Shown piece by piece: positions 1-6,076 of a stretch of DNA of 11,870 nt (within the stretch, counting starts at the first letter, position 1; every line of letters begins with the position of its first letter). Below the pieces are notes generated by a model. It saw only the letters and a list, made by a program, of their open reading frames with translations, made no database searches and had not been told where the DNA came from. Position numbers and translations under genes: made by a program. Source of the DNA: Collinsella sp. (GTDB taxonomy: Bacteria; Actinomycetota; Coriobacteriia; Coriobacteriales; Coriobacteriaceae); contig JAIJJM010000029.1 of the NCBI GenBank assembly GCA_022728415.1, positions 1 through 11,870 on the forward strand, written 5' to 3'.

Positions 1-30
1 CTCGCAGTATCCGGTTCTCAAGGTGCACGC
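1..30 (-). promoter_or_regulatory. possible rRNA leader/spacer antitermination motif at the window edge
   Basis: On the minus strand the last bases before the edge read CACCTTGAGAACCGGATAC. This resembles the TTTGAGAACT-type (boxA-associated) sequence found just ahead of 16S or 23S rRNA genes in Actinobacteria. If so, an rRNA gene would begin just left of the window, transcribed leftwards. No rRNA sequence is in the window and no promoter was located, so this rests on motif resemblance only. Confidence 0.25.
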
Positions 31-334
31 CTGCGCGGTGTATCCGGTCCGACCGGGCCGCGCGGCAAGGAGATATATTGCCAGACCGGAGGGCCCCCGC
101 GGGCGGGAATCGCGCACTCCATATTTTGTTCACAAATGAATCGGTCCCTCAGCTGCTTCACTGAGGCCGTATTCGAAGCGACAGCTTCTAATATTGGCGA
201 TGACCAGCTGGTTTATAGGTATTAAGGCATCGGTCATCTCTGGAGCGCCACTTTACTCCAAAAGCATCAGCTATTTGTTTCCCGTCGGTAAAAGGCAGGT
301 TTTGTTCGCCAAGCGTTCTTATATATAGAGAAGT
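1..334. other. intergenic region, no convincing gene
   Basis: Positions 1-120 are very GC-rich and 120-334 more AT-rich. A plus-strand frame is open from the window edge to TAA at 223-225, but other frames are also open there and the translation shows no recognisable domain, so I do not call it a gene. A minus-strand frame reaching a stop at 188 starts inside tRNA-derived repeats and is also unconvincing. Beyond the possible rRNA leader at the edge, I see no identifiable feature. Confidence 0.5.
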
Positions 335-361
335 TCGGGTTCGAACCCGTGGCGCGGCAAC

Positions 362-393
362 AAAAAAGCGGCCGGCATCCGCCAGTCGCTTTT
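362..393 (-). terminator. intrinsic terminator following the tRNA-Lys 3' fragment
   Basis: On the minus strand AAAAGCG (393-387) pairs with CGCTTTT (370-364). An inner GC-rich stem closes a GGAT loop, and a six-T tract follows. It occupies the same position relative to the tRNA-Lys fragment as the terminator at 538-568 does to the intact tRNA. Confidence 0.7.
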
Positions 394-401
394 CTATTCT
401 A

Positions 402-421
402 TGGTGGGCCGTCAGGGGTTC
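402..421 (-). pseudogene. tRNA-Lys 3'-end fragment (T-loop to CCA)
   Basis: These 20 nt are identical to the 3' 20 nt of the intact tRNA-Lys (577-596), including the encoded CCA. Upstream on the minus strand, identity stops inside the T-arm and is replaced by short hairpins, so there is no D-arm or anticodon arm and no functional tRNA. It may be a remnant of a duplication or of an integration at the tRNA 3' end. Confidence 0.75.
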
Positions 422-422
422 A

Positions 423-492
423 GCCTGCTCCGCAGGCGGCCGCTGCGGCGCTTCGCGCCTTGCGCGCTGCGCTGGCAAACGCTCACGCGTTT
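423..492. repeat. cluster of short GC-rich hairpins
   Basis: Four small inverted repeats lie close together: GCCTGC-TCC-GCAGGC (423-437), GCCGC-T-GCGGC (439-449), GGCGC-TTC-GCGCC (447-459, overlapping the previous one) and AAACGC-TCAC-GCGTTT (477-492). The cluster directly abuts the truncated tRNA-Lys fragment and resembles a REP-type palindromic element. It has no U-tract and no coding potential I trust. Confidence 0.6.
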
Positions 493-510
493 CCTCAGCT
501 CCGCGCCCCG

Positions 511-596
511 ACGGGTTCGAACCCATGCACCGGCAACAAAAAAGCGACCAACCGGAGTCGATCGCTTTCTTTTCTATGGTGGGCCGTCAGGGGTTC
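511..596 (-). repeat. degenerate repeat copy 2, overlapping the 3' end of tRNA-Lys
   Basis: Contains GGGTTCGAACCC (513-524), CGGCAACAAAAAAGCG (531-546), the terminator hairpin, and the 25-nt block 572-596 that forms the 3' end of the intact tRNA-Lys. It is offset by 175-176 nt from copy 1. Confidence 0.75.
538..568 (-). terminator. intrinsic terminator of tRNA-Lys
   Basis: On the minus strand, 9 nt after the tRNA CCA, a 12-bp stem (568-557 with 552-541, including G-U pairs) closes a four-base TCCG loop and runs into six T residues. Its position and form are what is expected for a tRNA terminator. Confidence 0.85.
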
Positions 597-652
597 GAAC
601 CCTGGACCTTGGGATTAAAAGTCCCCTGCTCTGCCAGCTGAGCTAACGGCCC
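577..652 (-). tRNA. tRNA-Lys (anticodon TTT), CCA encoded
   Basis: A 76-nt cloverleaf is readable on the minus strand. The 7-bp acceptor stem is GGGCCGT/ACGGCCC. The D-arm is GCTC...GAGC. The anticodon loop CTTTTAA puts TTT at positions 34-36. The T-arm is CAGGG-TTCGAAC-CCCTG, and a genomic CCA follows. Pair 27-43 is a G-A mismatch, while the rest of the anticodon stem pairs. It has its own promoter (662-690) and terminator (538-568). It starts 28 nt past the aminopeptidase stop, with no terminator between, so some read-through is possible. Confidence 0.97.
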
Positions 653-661
653 GCGGGTGGC

Positions 662-690
662 ATTGTACCACGGTCTGGGACTATTCCCAA
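662..690 (-). promoter_or_regulatory. promoter of tRNA-Lys
   Basis: On the minus strand a -35 box TTGGGA (690-685) and a -10 box TACAAT (667-662) are separated by exactly 17 nt, with the tRNA 5' end 9 nt after the -10 box. The -35 overlaps the last codons of the aminopeptidase gene. Confidence 0.65.
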
Positions 691-1961
691 CTCCATTGGC
701 CGTTCTGGAAAATCACAACTTCACGTCCATCAGGCGTAATGCCCGCAATATCGATGTCGTCCGTGCCAATCATAAAGTCGACATGCGTGCTCGAGACGTT
801 AACGCCATGCTCCAAGAGCTCCTCTTTGGACATATCATATCCACCCTCGATGCACTCGGGGAAGCCGACTCCCAGCGCAAGATGACAGCTGGCATTCTCG
901 TCATAGAGCGTGTCATAGAACAGAACGCCACTTTCGCGGATCGGCGTGTTCTTGGAGATGAGCGCGACCTCGCCCAGACGAGCGGCACCTTCGTCGGTGT
1001 CAATGATGCTCGCGAGCGTCGCCTTGCCAACGCGGGCATCGTAGTCCACTACGCGGCCGGCCTCGAACTTAATCCAAAAATCGTCAACCCTGTTACCGTG
1101 GTGAATGAGCGGCATGGCCGAGTACACGATACCGTCGGCGCGCATACGATCAGGCGAGGTGAAGACTTCCTCGGTGGGAATGTTGGGGAAGAAGGGGTGC
1201 CCATCGGGCGTCTTGCCCTTGCCGCCGGCCCACTCGTGACCCTTCGTCATGCCAATCGTCAGATCGGTTCCATTTGCCGCGGTGTAATGCAGGCGGTCAA
1301 AACGATTGTCATTCAAGAAGCGCAAATTCTTTTCGAACGCCGCGTCATGGAGTTCCCAGTCGCTCTCCGGATCTTGGCCATCGGCACGAGCGGTGTGCAG
1401 AATCGCATTCCATAGTTTATAGATCGCAACCTCATCCGCATCGCCCGAGAACACCTCGCGCGCCCATGCCACGACCGGCGCGCCGGCGATGCACCACGGG
1501 TTGATGTTGTAGTCCAGCCCACGGCGGAAGACCTTGCACTGCGTATTCCTTGCCTTGGAAGCCGCGGCGGGCTTGGCCGGATCGATACCCTTGAGAGCCG
1601 CAGGGTCCGCGCCCTCGATAAAGATAAAGCAGGCACCGTCCTGGGCCAGGGAATCCAGCTGCAGGCGCTTCCACTCGGGCGTCTGCTCAAAATAGCTTTT
1701 CTCGACATGCTCGTACGTGAGCCTCGTCACGGCATCATCGGCCCAAATGACCGTCACGTGGCCAGCGCCGGCGGCATAAGCCTCCGCGACCACCACGCGG
1801 GCAAAGGATGCGCACTCGACCGGAGACTGAACGACAACCTCCTGGCCGGGCTTGACGTTTACGCCCTTGCGGACAATCAATCGCGCGTAGTTTTTAATCT
1901 TGGGCTCCAGGGCCTTCATACCCTCCAGAGCCTCTTCGACCGTCAGGGCAGCTCGAATCAT
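681..1961 (-). CDS. M29-family metallo-aminopeptidase (AmpS/PepS type)
   Basis: This probably releases N-terminal amino acids from peptides in the cytoplasm, using a divalent metal pair. The 426-residue product matches the usual M29 length of about 410 and has no signal peptide. It carries the family blocks in order: NIPTEEVFTSPD with Glu264/265, LGEVAL with Glu331, FYDTLYDENASCH with His360, and HVDFMIG with His393 and Asp395. These are the likely metal and catalytic residues. The ATG at 1961 is preferred because GGAG lies 6 nt upstream; an in-frame ATG at 1973 has no ribosome-binding site. A terminator at 1989-2020 isolates it from the purC transcript, so it probably has its own promoter. 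A weak TTGCGG-18-TATAGA lies across that terminator. Substrate preference cannot be read from the sequence. Confidence 0.92.
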   Translation of the reverse strand: MIRAALTVEEALEGMKALEPKIKNYARLIVRKGVNVKPGQEVVVQSPVECASFARVVVAEAYAAGAGHVTVIWADDAVTRLTYEHVEKSYFEQTPEWKRLQLDSLAQDGACFIFIEGADPAALKGIDPAKPAAASKARNTQCKVFRRGLDYNINPWCIAGAPVVAWAREVFSGDADEVAIYKLWNAILHTARADGQDPESDWELHDAAFEKNLRFLNDNRFDRLHYTAANGTDLTIGMTKGHEWAGGKGKTPDGHPFFPNIPTEEVFTSPDRMRADGIVYSAMPLIHHGNRVDDFWIKFEAGRVVDYDARVGKATLASIIDTDEGAARLGEVALISKNTPIRESGVLFYDTLYDENASCHLALGVGFPECIEGGYDMSKEELLEHGVNVSSTHVDFMIGTDDIDIAGITPDGREVVIFQNGQWSWE

Positions 1962-1988
1962 GTGCCACTCCATCTATCTATAGAACAG

Positions 1989-2020
1989 TAAAAAGGCGCG
2001 CCGCAAAAACGACGCGCCTT
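1989..2020 (-). terminator. intrinsic terminator downstream of the purC/membrane-protein pair
   Basis: On the minus strand an 8-bp stem AAGGCGCG/CGCGCCTT (2020-2013 with 2000-1993) runs directly into TTTTTACTG. It lies 30 nt after the membrane-protein stop codon and ends that transcription unit. Confidence 0.85.
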
Positions 2021-2050
2021 ATATCTTAGCGATAAGTATGTATGCAAACG

Positions 2051-2626
2051 CTACTTCTTCTTGGAGTCCTTTTTGTCCTCCTCGGCAGCTGCGCGCTCGA
2101 TAAGAGTGTTGAGCTTATTCTCGGACATGCCCTCGGCCTGCGCGCGGTACATGTTCCGCAAGGGACGAATACGAGCGAAGTCATAGATAAAGTCACCCAG
2201 GATGATGACATAGGACGCAACGATGCCAACCATCTGAACAGGACTGGACACCGTGCCGCCGGGAGCGAAGTGGAACGAAACCCCAATTGCCACGATGAGC
2301 ACCATGCCGATAGCGAGCACGGCCCACCAAATACGGCGGCGCTTGGTGTAGTCCTCATCCTGCTTGAGAAGGATATTCGACACCGTGTAGATGCGATCCT
2401 CGCGGGCGCGCTGCTTGGCCTTGCGGGCGCGTTTTTCCTCCTTGGAAAGGCCTTCCAGGTTTTCACCCTTCTCGAGCTCTTTGCGGCGAGCTTTAGACGA
2501 AGCCGGCACGACGCGAACGGAGCTCGCTGCCTGGCGGGCGGGCTTAGCAGATGCGGCGGACTTGCGCGCAACCCCGGTAACTTCGTGGGATTGCGTGCGC
2601 TTGTTCGTGGCGCTACGGGTACTCAC
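2051..2626 (-). CDS. conserved two-helix membrane protein, function unknown
   Basis: The 191-residue product has a basic, low-complexity N-terminal half (residues 1-98, many Lys/Arg/Ala). Two hydrophobic segments follow at about 99-120 and 130-151, joined by a short loop. The charged tail ends in a Lys/Glu/Asp-rich stretch. This layout predicts a hairpin in the membrane with both long tails cytoplasmic. It resembles small actinobacterial membrane proteins such as DUF3043, but I cannot assign a family firmly. Translation starts at GTG (2624-2626), immediately after the purC stop, with AGGAG inside the end of purC, so it is almost certainly co-translated with purC. The terminator at 1989-2020 follows it. 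Confidence 0.75.
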   Translation of the reverse strand: MSTRSATNKRTQSHEVTGVARKSAASAKPARQAASSVRVVPASSKARRKELEKGENLEGLSKEEKRARKAKQRAREDRIYTVSNILLKQDEDYTKRRRIWWAVLAIGMVLIVAIGVSFHFAPGGTVSSPVQMVGIVASYVIILGDFIYDFARIRPLRNMYRAQAEGMSENKLNTLIERAAAEEDKKDSKKK

Positions 2627-3514
2627 TTATGCGTTCTCCTTCATGCTTATGAACTGGGAGCCCGTGATGATCTGGAAGGCCTCGCGATAGCGCTCGGACG
2701 TGCCATCGATGACCTCGGCGGGCAGGTGCGGGGTCTCCCCCGTCATATCCCAGTTGGCTTTGAGCCAATTGCGGACGAATTGCTTGTCGTAGCTGGGCTG
2801 AATCTTGCCCTCCTCGTAGCTGGCGGCAGGCCAGAAACGGCTGGAGTCGGGCGTGAGGCACTCGTCGATCAGCGTAACCTTGCCATCGATGACGCCGAAC
2901 TCGAACTTGGTGTCGGCGATGATGATGCCTCGCGTGGCGGCATACTCGGCAGCGGCCTTGTAAATCTTGAGGGACAGGTCGCGAATCTGTGCGGCGATGT
3001 CCTCACCCACGATCTCACAGCAACGCTCGAACGAAATGTTCTCGTCGTGGTCGCCGATCGCGGCCTTCGTGGACGGCGTGAACAGCGGCTCGGGAAGCTT
3101 GGAGGCCTCGGTCAGACCCTCGGGCAGCTGAATGCCGCAGACGGTACCGTTCTCGTCATAGGTCTTCTTGCCCGAACCGGTCAGATAGCCGCGGACGATG
3201 CACTCGATAGGAATCGTCTGGGCCTTCTTGACCAGCATGGCGCGGCCTGCGAGGTAGTCACGATACTCGGCAAACTCCTCGGGGAAATCCGCCGGGTCGA
3301 TGGAGACGAGATGGTTGGGAACGATGTCGGCAAACTTATCGAACCAGAATGCCGAGATGCGGTTGAGCACCTCTCCCTTAAACGGAATCTCGTCGGGAAG
3401 AATGAAGTCGAACGCAGAAATGCGGTCGGTGGCGACCATCAGCAGGTTTTCACCGGCATCATAGATATCACGAACCTTGCCACGGGAATCCGGACGACGC
3501 TCCATCGTTGTCAC
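2627..3514 (-). CDS. purC: phosphoribosylaminoimidazole-succinocarboxamide (SAICAR) synthase
   Basis: This cytoplasmic enzyme of de novo purine synthesis joins aspartate to CAIR using ATP and forms SAICAR, which PurB (7681-9027) then cleaves. The 295-residue product shows the family hallmarks: an N-terminal GKVRDIYD nucleotide-binding block (about 12-19), ECIVRGYLTGSG (104-115), TKFEFG, IDECLTPDSSRFWP (about 216-229) and a C-terminal region with FVRNWL. Its length of about 300 and the DSSRFWP motif fit the longer actinobacterial/fungal-type PurC. The GTG at 3514 is chosen because AAGGAG ends 8 nt upstream. The GTG at 3523 overlaps that ribosome-binding site, and the ATG at 3505 is too far away. 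It is followed without a gap by the membrane-protein gene. Confidence 0.97.
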   Translation of the reverse strand: MTTMERRPDSRGKVRDIYDAGENLLMVATDRISAFDFILPDEIPFKGEVLNRISAFWFDKFADIVPNHLVSIDPADFPEEFAEYRDYLAGRAMLVKKAQTIPIECIVRGYLTGSGKKTYDENGTVCGIQLPEGLTEASKLPEPLFTPSTKAAIGDHDENISFERCCEIVGEDIAAQIRDLSLKIYKAAAEYAATRGIIIADTKFEFGVIDGKVTLIDECLTPDSSRFWPAASYEEGKIQPSYDKQFVRNWLKANWDMTGETPHLPAEVIDGTSERYREAFQIITGSQFISMKENA

Positions 3515-3546
3515 GTGAGTCACTCCTTACCAAAATACGACAGTAA

Positions 3547-3564
3547 TGCGGGTTCTTTCCCGCA
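3547..3564. other. small hairpin between the kinase gene and purC
   Basis: TGCGGG and CCCGCA form a 6-bp stem with a 6-nt loop, 33 nt upstream of the purC start. Neither strand has a good T-tract after it, so it could be a weak terminator for the kinase transcript or part of the purC leader. No clear purC promoter was found in this 109-nt gap. Confidence 0.35.
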
Positions 3565-3623
3565 CGTTTTCGCAAACTCGGAGCGGCAGGGACGAAACCC
3601 CTCCTTCACCGAATAGCGAAAAG

Positions 3624-5189
3624 CTAGTGCTCCATTGTAGTAGATGCCGCGTCCGCCGTGTGCTCGCGAGGCAGATGAATCGTAAAAGTCGTACCCTTTC
3701 CAAGCTCCGACTCCACGGATATGTAGCCGTGATGACGCTCGACAATCTGCTTGGTCACGGCGAGGCCCACGCCCAGGCCACCCGCTTCGCGGGCGCGACT
3801 GGCGTCGGCACGCCAAAAACGACCGAAGATGCGCGACAAATCATCCTTGGCGATACCGATGCCCGTATCCGAAACCGCGATATCGACGTGCTTGCGGTCA
3901 CTGAGCACCGACACCACGACCCAACCCCCCTCGGGGGTATAGCGCATGGCGTTACTCAAAAGGTTGATGACGCATTGCGTGATCATGTCGGGATCTGCCT
4001 CGACAACGTCATCGTGGCCCTGCGTCTCATCTGCAAAGCGCAAACGCAGGTCACGGTCGGCAAACAGGCGCTCCTGGCCGTTCACAATCGAACGCACAAA
4101 CGGCACCATATCCACCGGCTCCAGGTTGAGCGGCGCGGTACTGTTTTCCATGCGCGACAGGTCGAGCATCTGCTGCACCAGACGGGCCAGACGACGCGTC
4201 TCGGATGCGACTGTCTCCAGGTGTTCGTCATCGGTGGGATACACACCGTCTTGCATGGCCTCGACCGTTGCAAGCATTGCCATGAGCGGCGTGCGCAGCT
4301 CGTGGGCAACATCAGAGGTCAGGCGCTTCTCGTGCTTCATATCCTTTTCGAGCGAGGTGGCCATCTCGTCGAAGGTCTCTCCCAGCTGATCGATCTCATC
4401 ATCGCCGCGCAAGCCCGTACGAGCGGACAGGTCTCCATCGCGGATTTGCTTGGCGGTGCTGGTTATACGATGAATCGGCTTGGTGAGCATGCGCGACACG
4501 AGTGATCCGATAACGACCGAGATGCAGACGGCCACAACCGCAGCAAGGGCCATGGCGTTAAAGGTCTTCTCCCTGAATGCTGAGTCTGCTTTGGTGAGCA
4601 GGGCATCGGAGCCAATCGCCCACAATTTGACCTGACCCACGTGCTCGCCGGAGGACGTCACGATCTCAACGTTGGCAACACTATTGGAATCGGTGGGAGC
4701 AGACGAGACCGGGCTGTGCGATGCCTTCTTTCCGCTCGTACCGTCGGTCGTCGCCTGATTTTCGCGTACATCGGCAGTAGCGCTTGCCGAGGGCCACGAG
4801 TCGTCATAGACGACAACGCCCTTTTTGTTGACGACCTGCATGCCCAGATCGTCGGACACCAAACTCGATGTCGCGACCGTGCGCAGCTCGCCCGCAGTCC
4901 AATTGCCGTTTTCCTCGTACGACGTCGCAAGCTTTTCGGCTGCGGAATTGGCGATTTCGACGATATTGGAGCGCGTGTAGTCCGAAAAAACCGTACCCCA
5001 TACAACGGAGACCACGCCTACCAGCACCAATACCGTCATGAGCGATGTCAGGGCGAAAGCCAGGGCCATGCGCGAGGGATAGCTCATCGTTGGCCGTGAA
5101 TCGGAACGAGGCGTGTTCCAACTAGCCTTGGAACCCGCCTCGTTCTCCTGCTTATGCTTTTGCCCGATTTCAAAGCGCGCAGGTGTCAT
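3624..5189 (-). CDS. membrane sensor histidine kinase (HAMP-HisKA-HATPase)
   Basis: Sensor partner of the response regulator encoded just upstream. The 521-residue product has a 40-residue cytoplasmic N-tail, TM1 (about 42-66), an extracellular domain of roughly 145 residues, TM2 (about 211-232) and a HAMP linker (about 230-285). The H-box SDVAHELRTPL has phospho-accepting His296. The ATPase domain has the N-box around Asn409/Asn413, the G1 box DTGIGI (441-446), the F-box IFGRFWRAD (454-462) and the G2 box GGLGVGLA (470-477). All catalytic motifs are intact. The start at 5189 has AAGGAAA six nt upstream and lies 12 nt after the regulator stop, so the two are co-transcribed. The extracellular domain matches no sensor fold I recognise, so the signal is unknown. 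The layout resembles BaeS/ResE-like kinases. Confidence 0.96.
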   Translation of the reverse strand: MTPARFEIGQKHKQENEAGSKASWNTPRSDSRPTMSYPSRMALAFALTSLMTVLVLVGVVSVVWGTVFSDYTRSNIVEIANSAAEKLATSYEENGNWTAGELRTVATSSLVSDDLGMQVVNKKGVVVYDDSWPSASATADVRENQATTDGTSGKKASHSPVSSAPTDSNSVANVEIVTSSGEHVGQVKLWAIGSDALLTKADSAFREKTFNAMALAAVVAVCISVVIGSLVSRMLTKPIHRITSTAKQIRDGDLSARTGLRGDDEIDQLGETFDEMATSLEKDMKHEKRLTSDVAHELRTPLMAMLATVEAMQDGVYPTDDEHLETVASETRRLARLVQQMLDLSRMENSTAPLNLEPVDMVPFVRSIVNGQERLFADRDLRLRFADETQGHDDVVEADPDMITQCVINLLSNAMRYTPEGGWVVVSVLSDRKHVDIAVSDTGIGIAKDDLSRIFGRFWRADASRAREAGGLGVGLAVTKQIVERHHGYISVESELGKGTTFTIHLPREHTADAASTTMEH

Positions 5190-5201
5190 ATGTGATTTCC
5201 T

Positions 5202-5924
5202 TTATTTCTCGTCCGACTTATCGGTCTTGGTCGGAGCCTCGAAGCGATAGCCGACACCGTGGACGGTGTAGAGCCACTTGGGCTTCTTGGGATCGTCGCC
5301 CAGCTTGGCGCGAAGGTTCTTCACGTGGCTGTCGATGGTGCGCTCATAACCCTCAAAGTCATAGCCGAGCACCTTCTCGACCAGCTCCATGCGGTTGTAG
5401 ACGCGGCCGGGGTGACGGGCAAGCGTGGTGAGCAGCTTAAACTCGGAAGCCGTCAGGTCAACTTCCTTGCCCTCGACCAAAATCTTGTGGCCCGAGATGT
5501 CAATGACCAGATCGCCAAAGTCGAGCACCTCGACGGCCGGCTCATCGGCCTGGTGGGCACGGCGGAACAAGGCGCGTACGCGCGCGACAAGCTCGCGCGG
5601 CGAGAACGGCTTGATCAGGTAGTCGTCGGCACCGAGCTCGAGGCCGATAATACGATCCTCGATCTCGCCCTTGGCCGTCAGCATAATGATGGGGACATCC
5701 GAGGTGTCGCGAATGGTGCGGCAAACGCGCTCGCCGGGAATCTTAGGGAGCATGAGGTCGAGCACGACCAGGTCGAACTGATGCTTCTCGAACTCCTCGA
5801 TAGCGGACTGGCCGTCGCCCACGCCCACAACCCAATAGCCCTCGCGCTCGAGATAGGCAGCGACAGCGTCACGGATTGCCTTCTCATCCTCGACCAGCAG
5901 AATCTTTTTTGCATCTGAAGCCAT
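5202..5924 (-). CDS. OmpR/PhoB-family response regulator
   Basis: DNA-binding regulator phosphorylated by the adjacent kinase. The 240-residue product has an N-terminal receiver domain with acidic pocket Glu12/Asp13, phospho-acceptor Asp56 in VVLDLMLP, Thr83 and Lys105 in LIKPF. A C-terminal winged-helix domain follows, with the recognition-helix region ERTIDSHVKNLRAKLGDD and the terminal hairpin YTVHGVGYRFE. All switch residues are present. The ATG at 5924 has a G-rich ribosome-binding site (AGGGGGG) 7 nt upstream; the in-frame TTG at 5945 lacks one. It heads a two-gene operon with the kinase. A perfect hairpin (5981-6016) lies 57 nt upstream; no clear -35/-10 pair was found. Confidence 0.96.
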   Translation of the reverse strand: MASDAKKILLVEDEKAIRDAVAAYLEREGYWVVGVGDGQSAIEEFEKHQFDLVVLDLMLPKIPGERVCRTIRDTSDVPIIMLTAKGEIEDRIIGLELGADDYLIKPFSPRELVARVRALFRRAHQADEPAVEVLDFGDLVIDISGHKILVEGKEVDLTASEFKLLTTLARHPGRVYNRMELVEKVLGYDFEGYERTIDSHVKNLRAKLGDDPKKPKWLYTVHGVGYRFEAPTKTDKSDEK

Positions 5925-5980
5925 AACACGGCCCCCCTGTCTCAATTAGCTAAGAACAAGCTCATTTTAACGCACCTGAG

Positions 5981-6016
5981 CCCACCGGGTATCGCATGGG
6001 TGCGATACCCGGTGGG
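5981..6016. repeat. perfect 16-bp inverted repeat (hairpin), no U-tract
   Basis: CCCACCGGGTATCGCA (5981-5996) and its exact complement (6001-6016) flank a 4-nt loop. It lies between the lipoprotein stop (6077) and the response-regulator start (5924). Neither strand has a T-run after it, so a classical intrinsic terminator is not supported. It may be a transcript-end stabiliser, a processing site or a regulator-binding site. Confidence 0.8.
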
Positions 6017-6076
6017 CGGTACTCATAATCACAACGCGCTTATTCCCCTGCCGGCGCCTTTTTAACCCCTCGGAGA

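Larger units (their letters stand above)
335..421 (-). repeat. degenerate repeat copy 1 (tRNA-like palindrome + terminator + tRNA-Lys 3' end)
   Basis: This unit contains the palindrome GGGTTCGAACCC (337-348), the string CGGCAACAAAAAAGCG (355-370), a hairpin, and a 25-nt block at 397-421 identical to 572-596. The same components recur 175-176 nt to the right in copy 2. The middle has diverged while the hairpin potential is kept. Confidence 0.75.

Noticed and set aside
1..225. Plus-strand frame open from the window edge to TAA at 223
   Set aside because: Two other frames are also open over most of it because of high G+C. The translation is low-complexity and unrecognised.
188..526. 112-codon minus-strand frame
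   Set aside because: It runs through the hairpin cluster and tRNA-derived palindromes, has no ribosome-binding site that I can see, and shows no recognisable domain. Its last 45 residues could be a gene fragment, but I cannot support that.
2042..3616. Long plus-strand frame opposite purC and the membrane-protein gene
   Set aside because: It is a mirror frame of two well-supported minus-strand genes, caused by codon bias in GC-rich DNA. The same applies to the plus-strand frames opposite the aminopeptidase, kinase, regulator, lipoprotein and purB genes.
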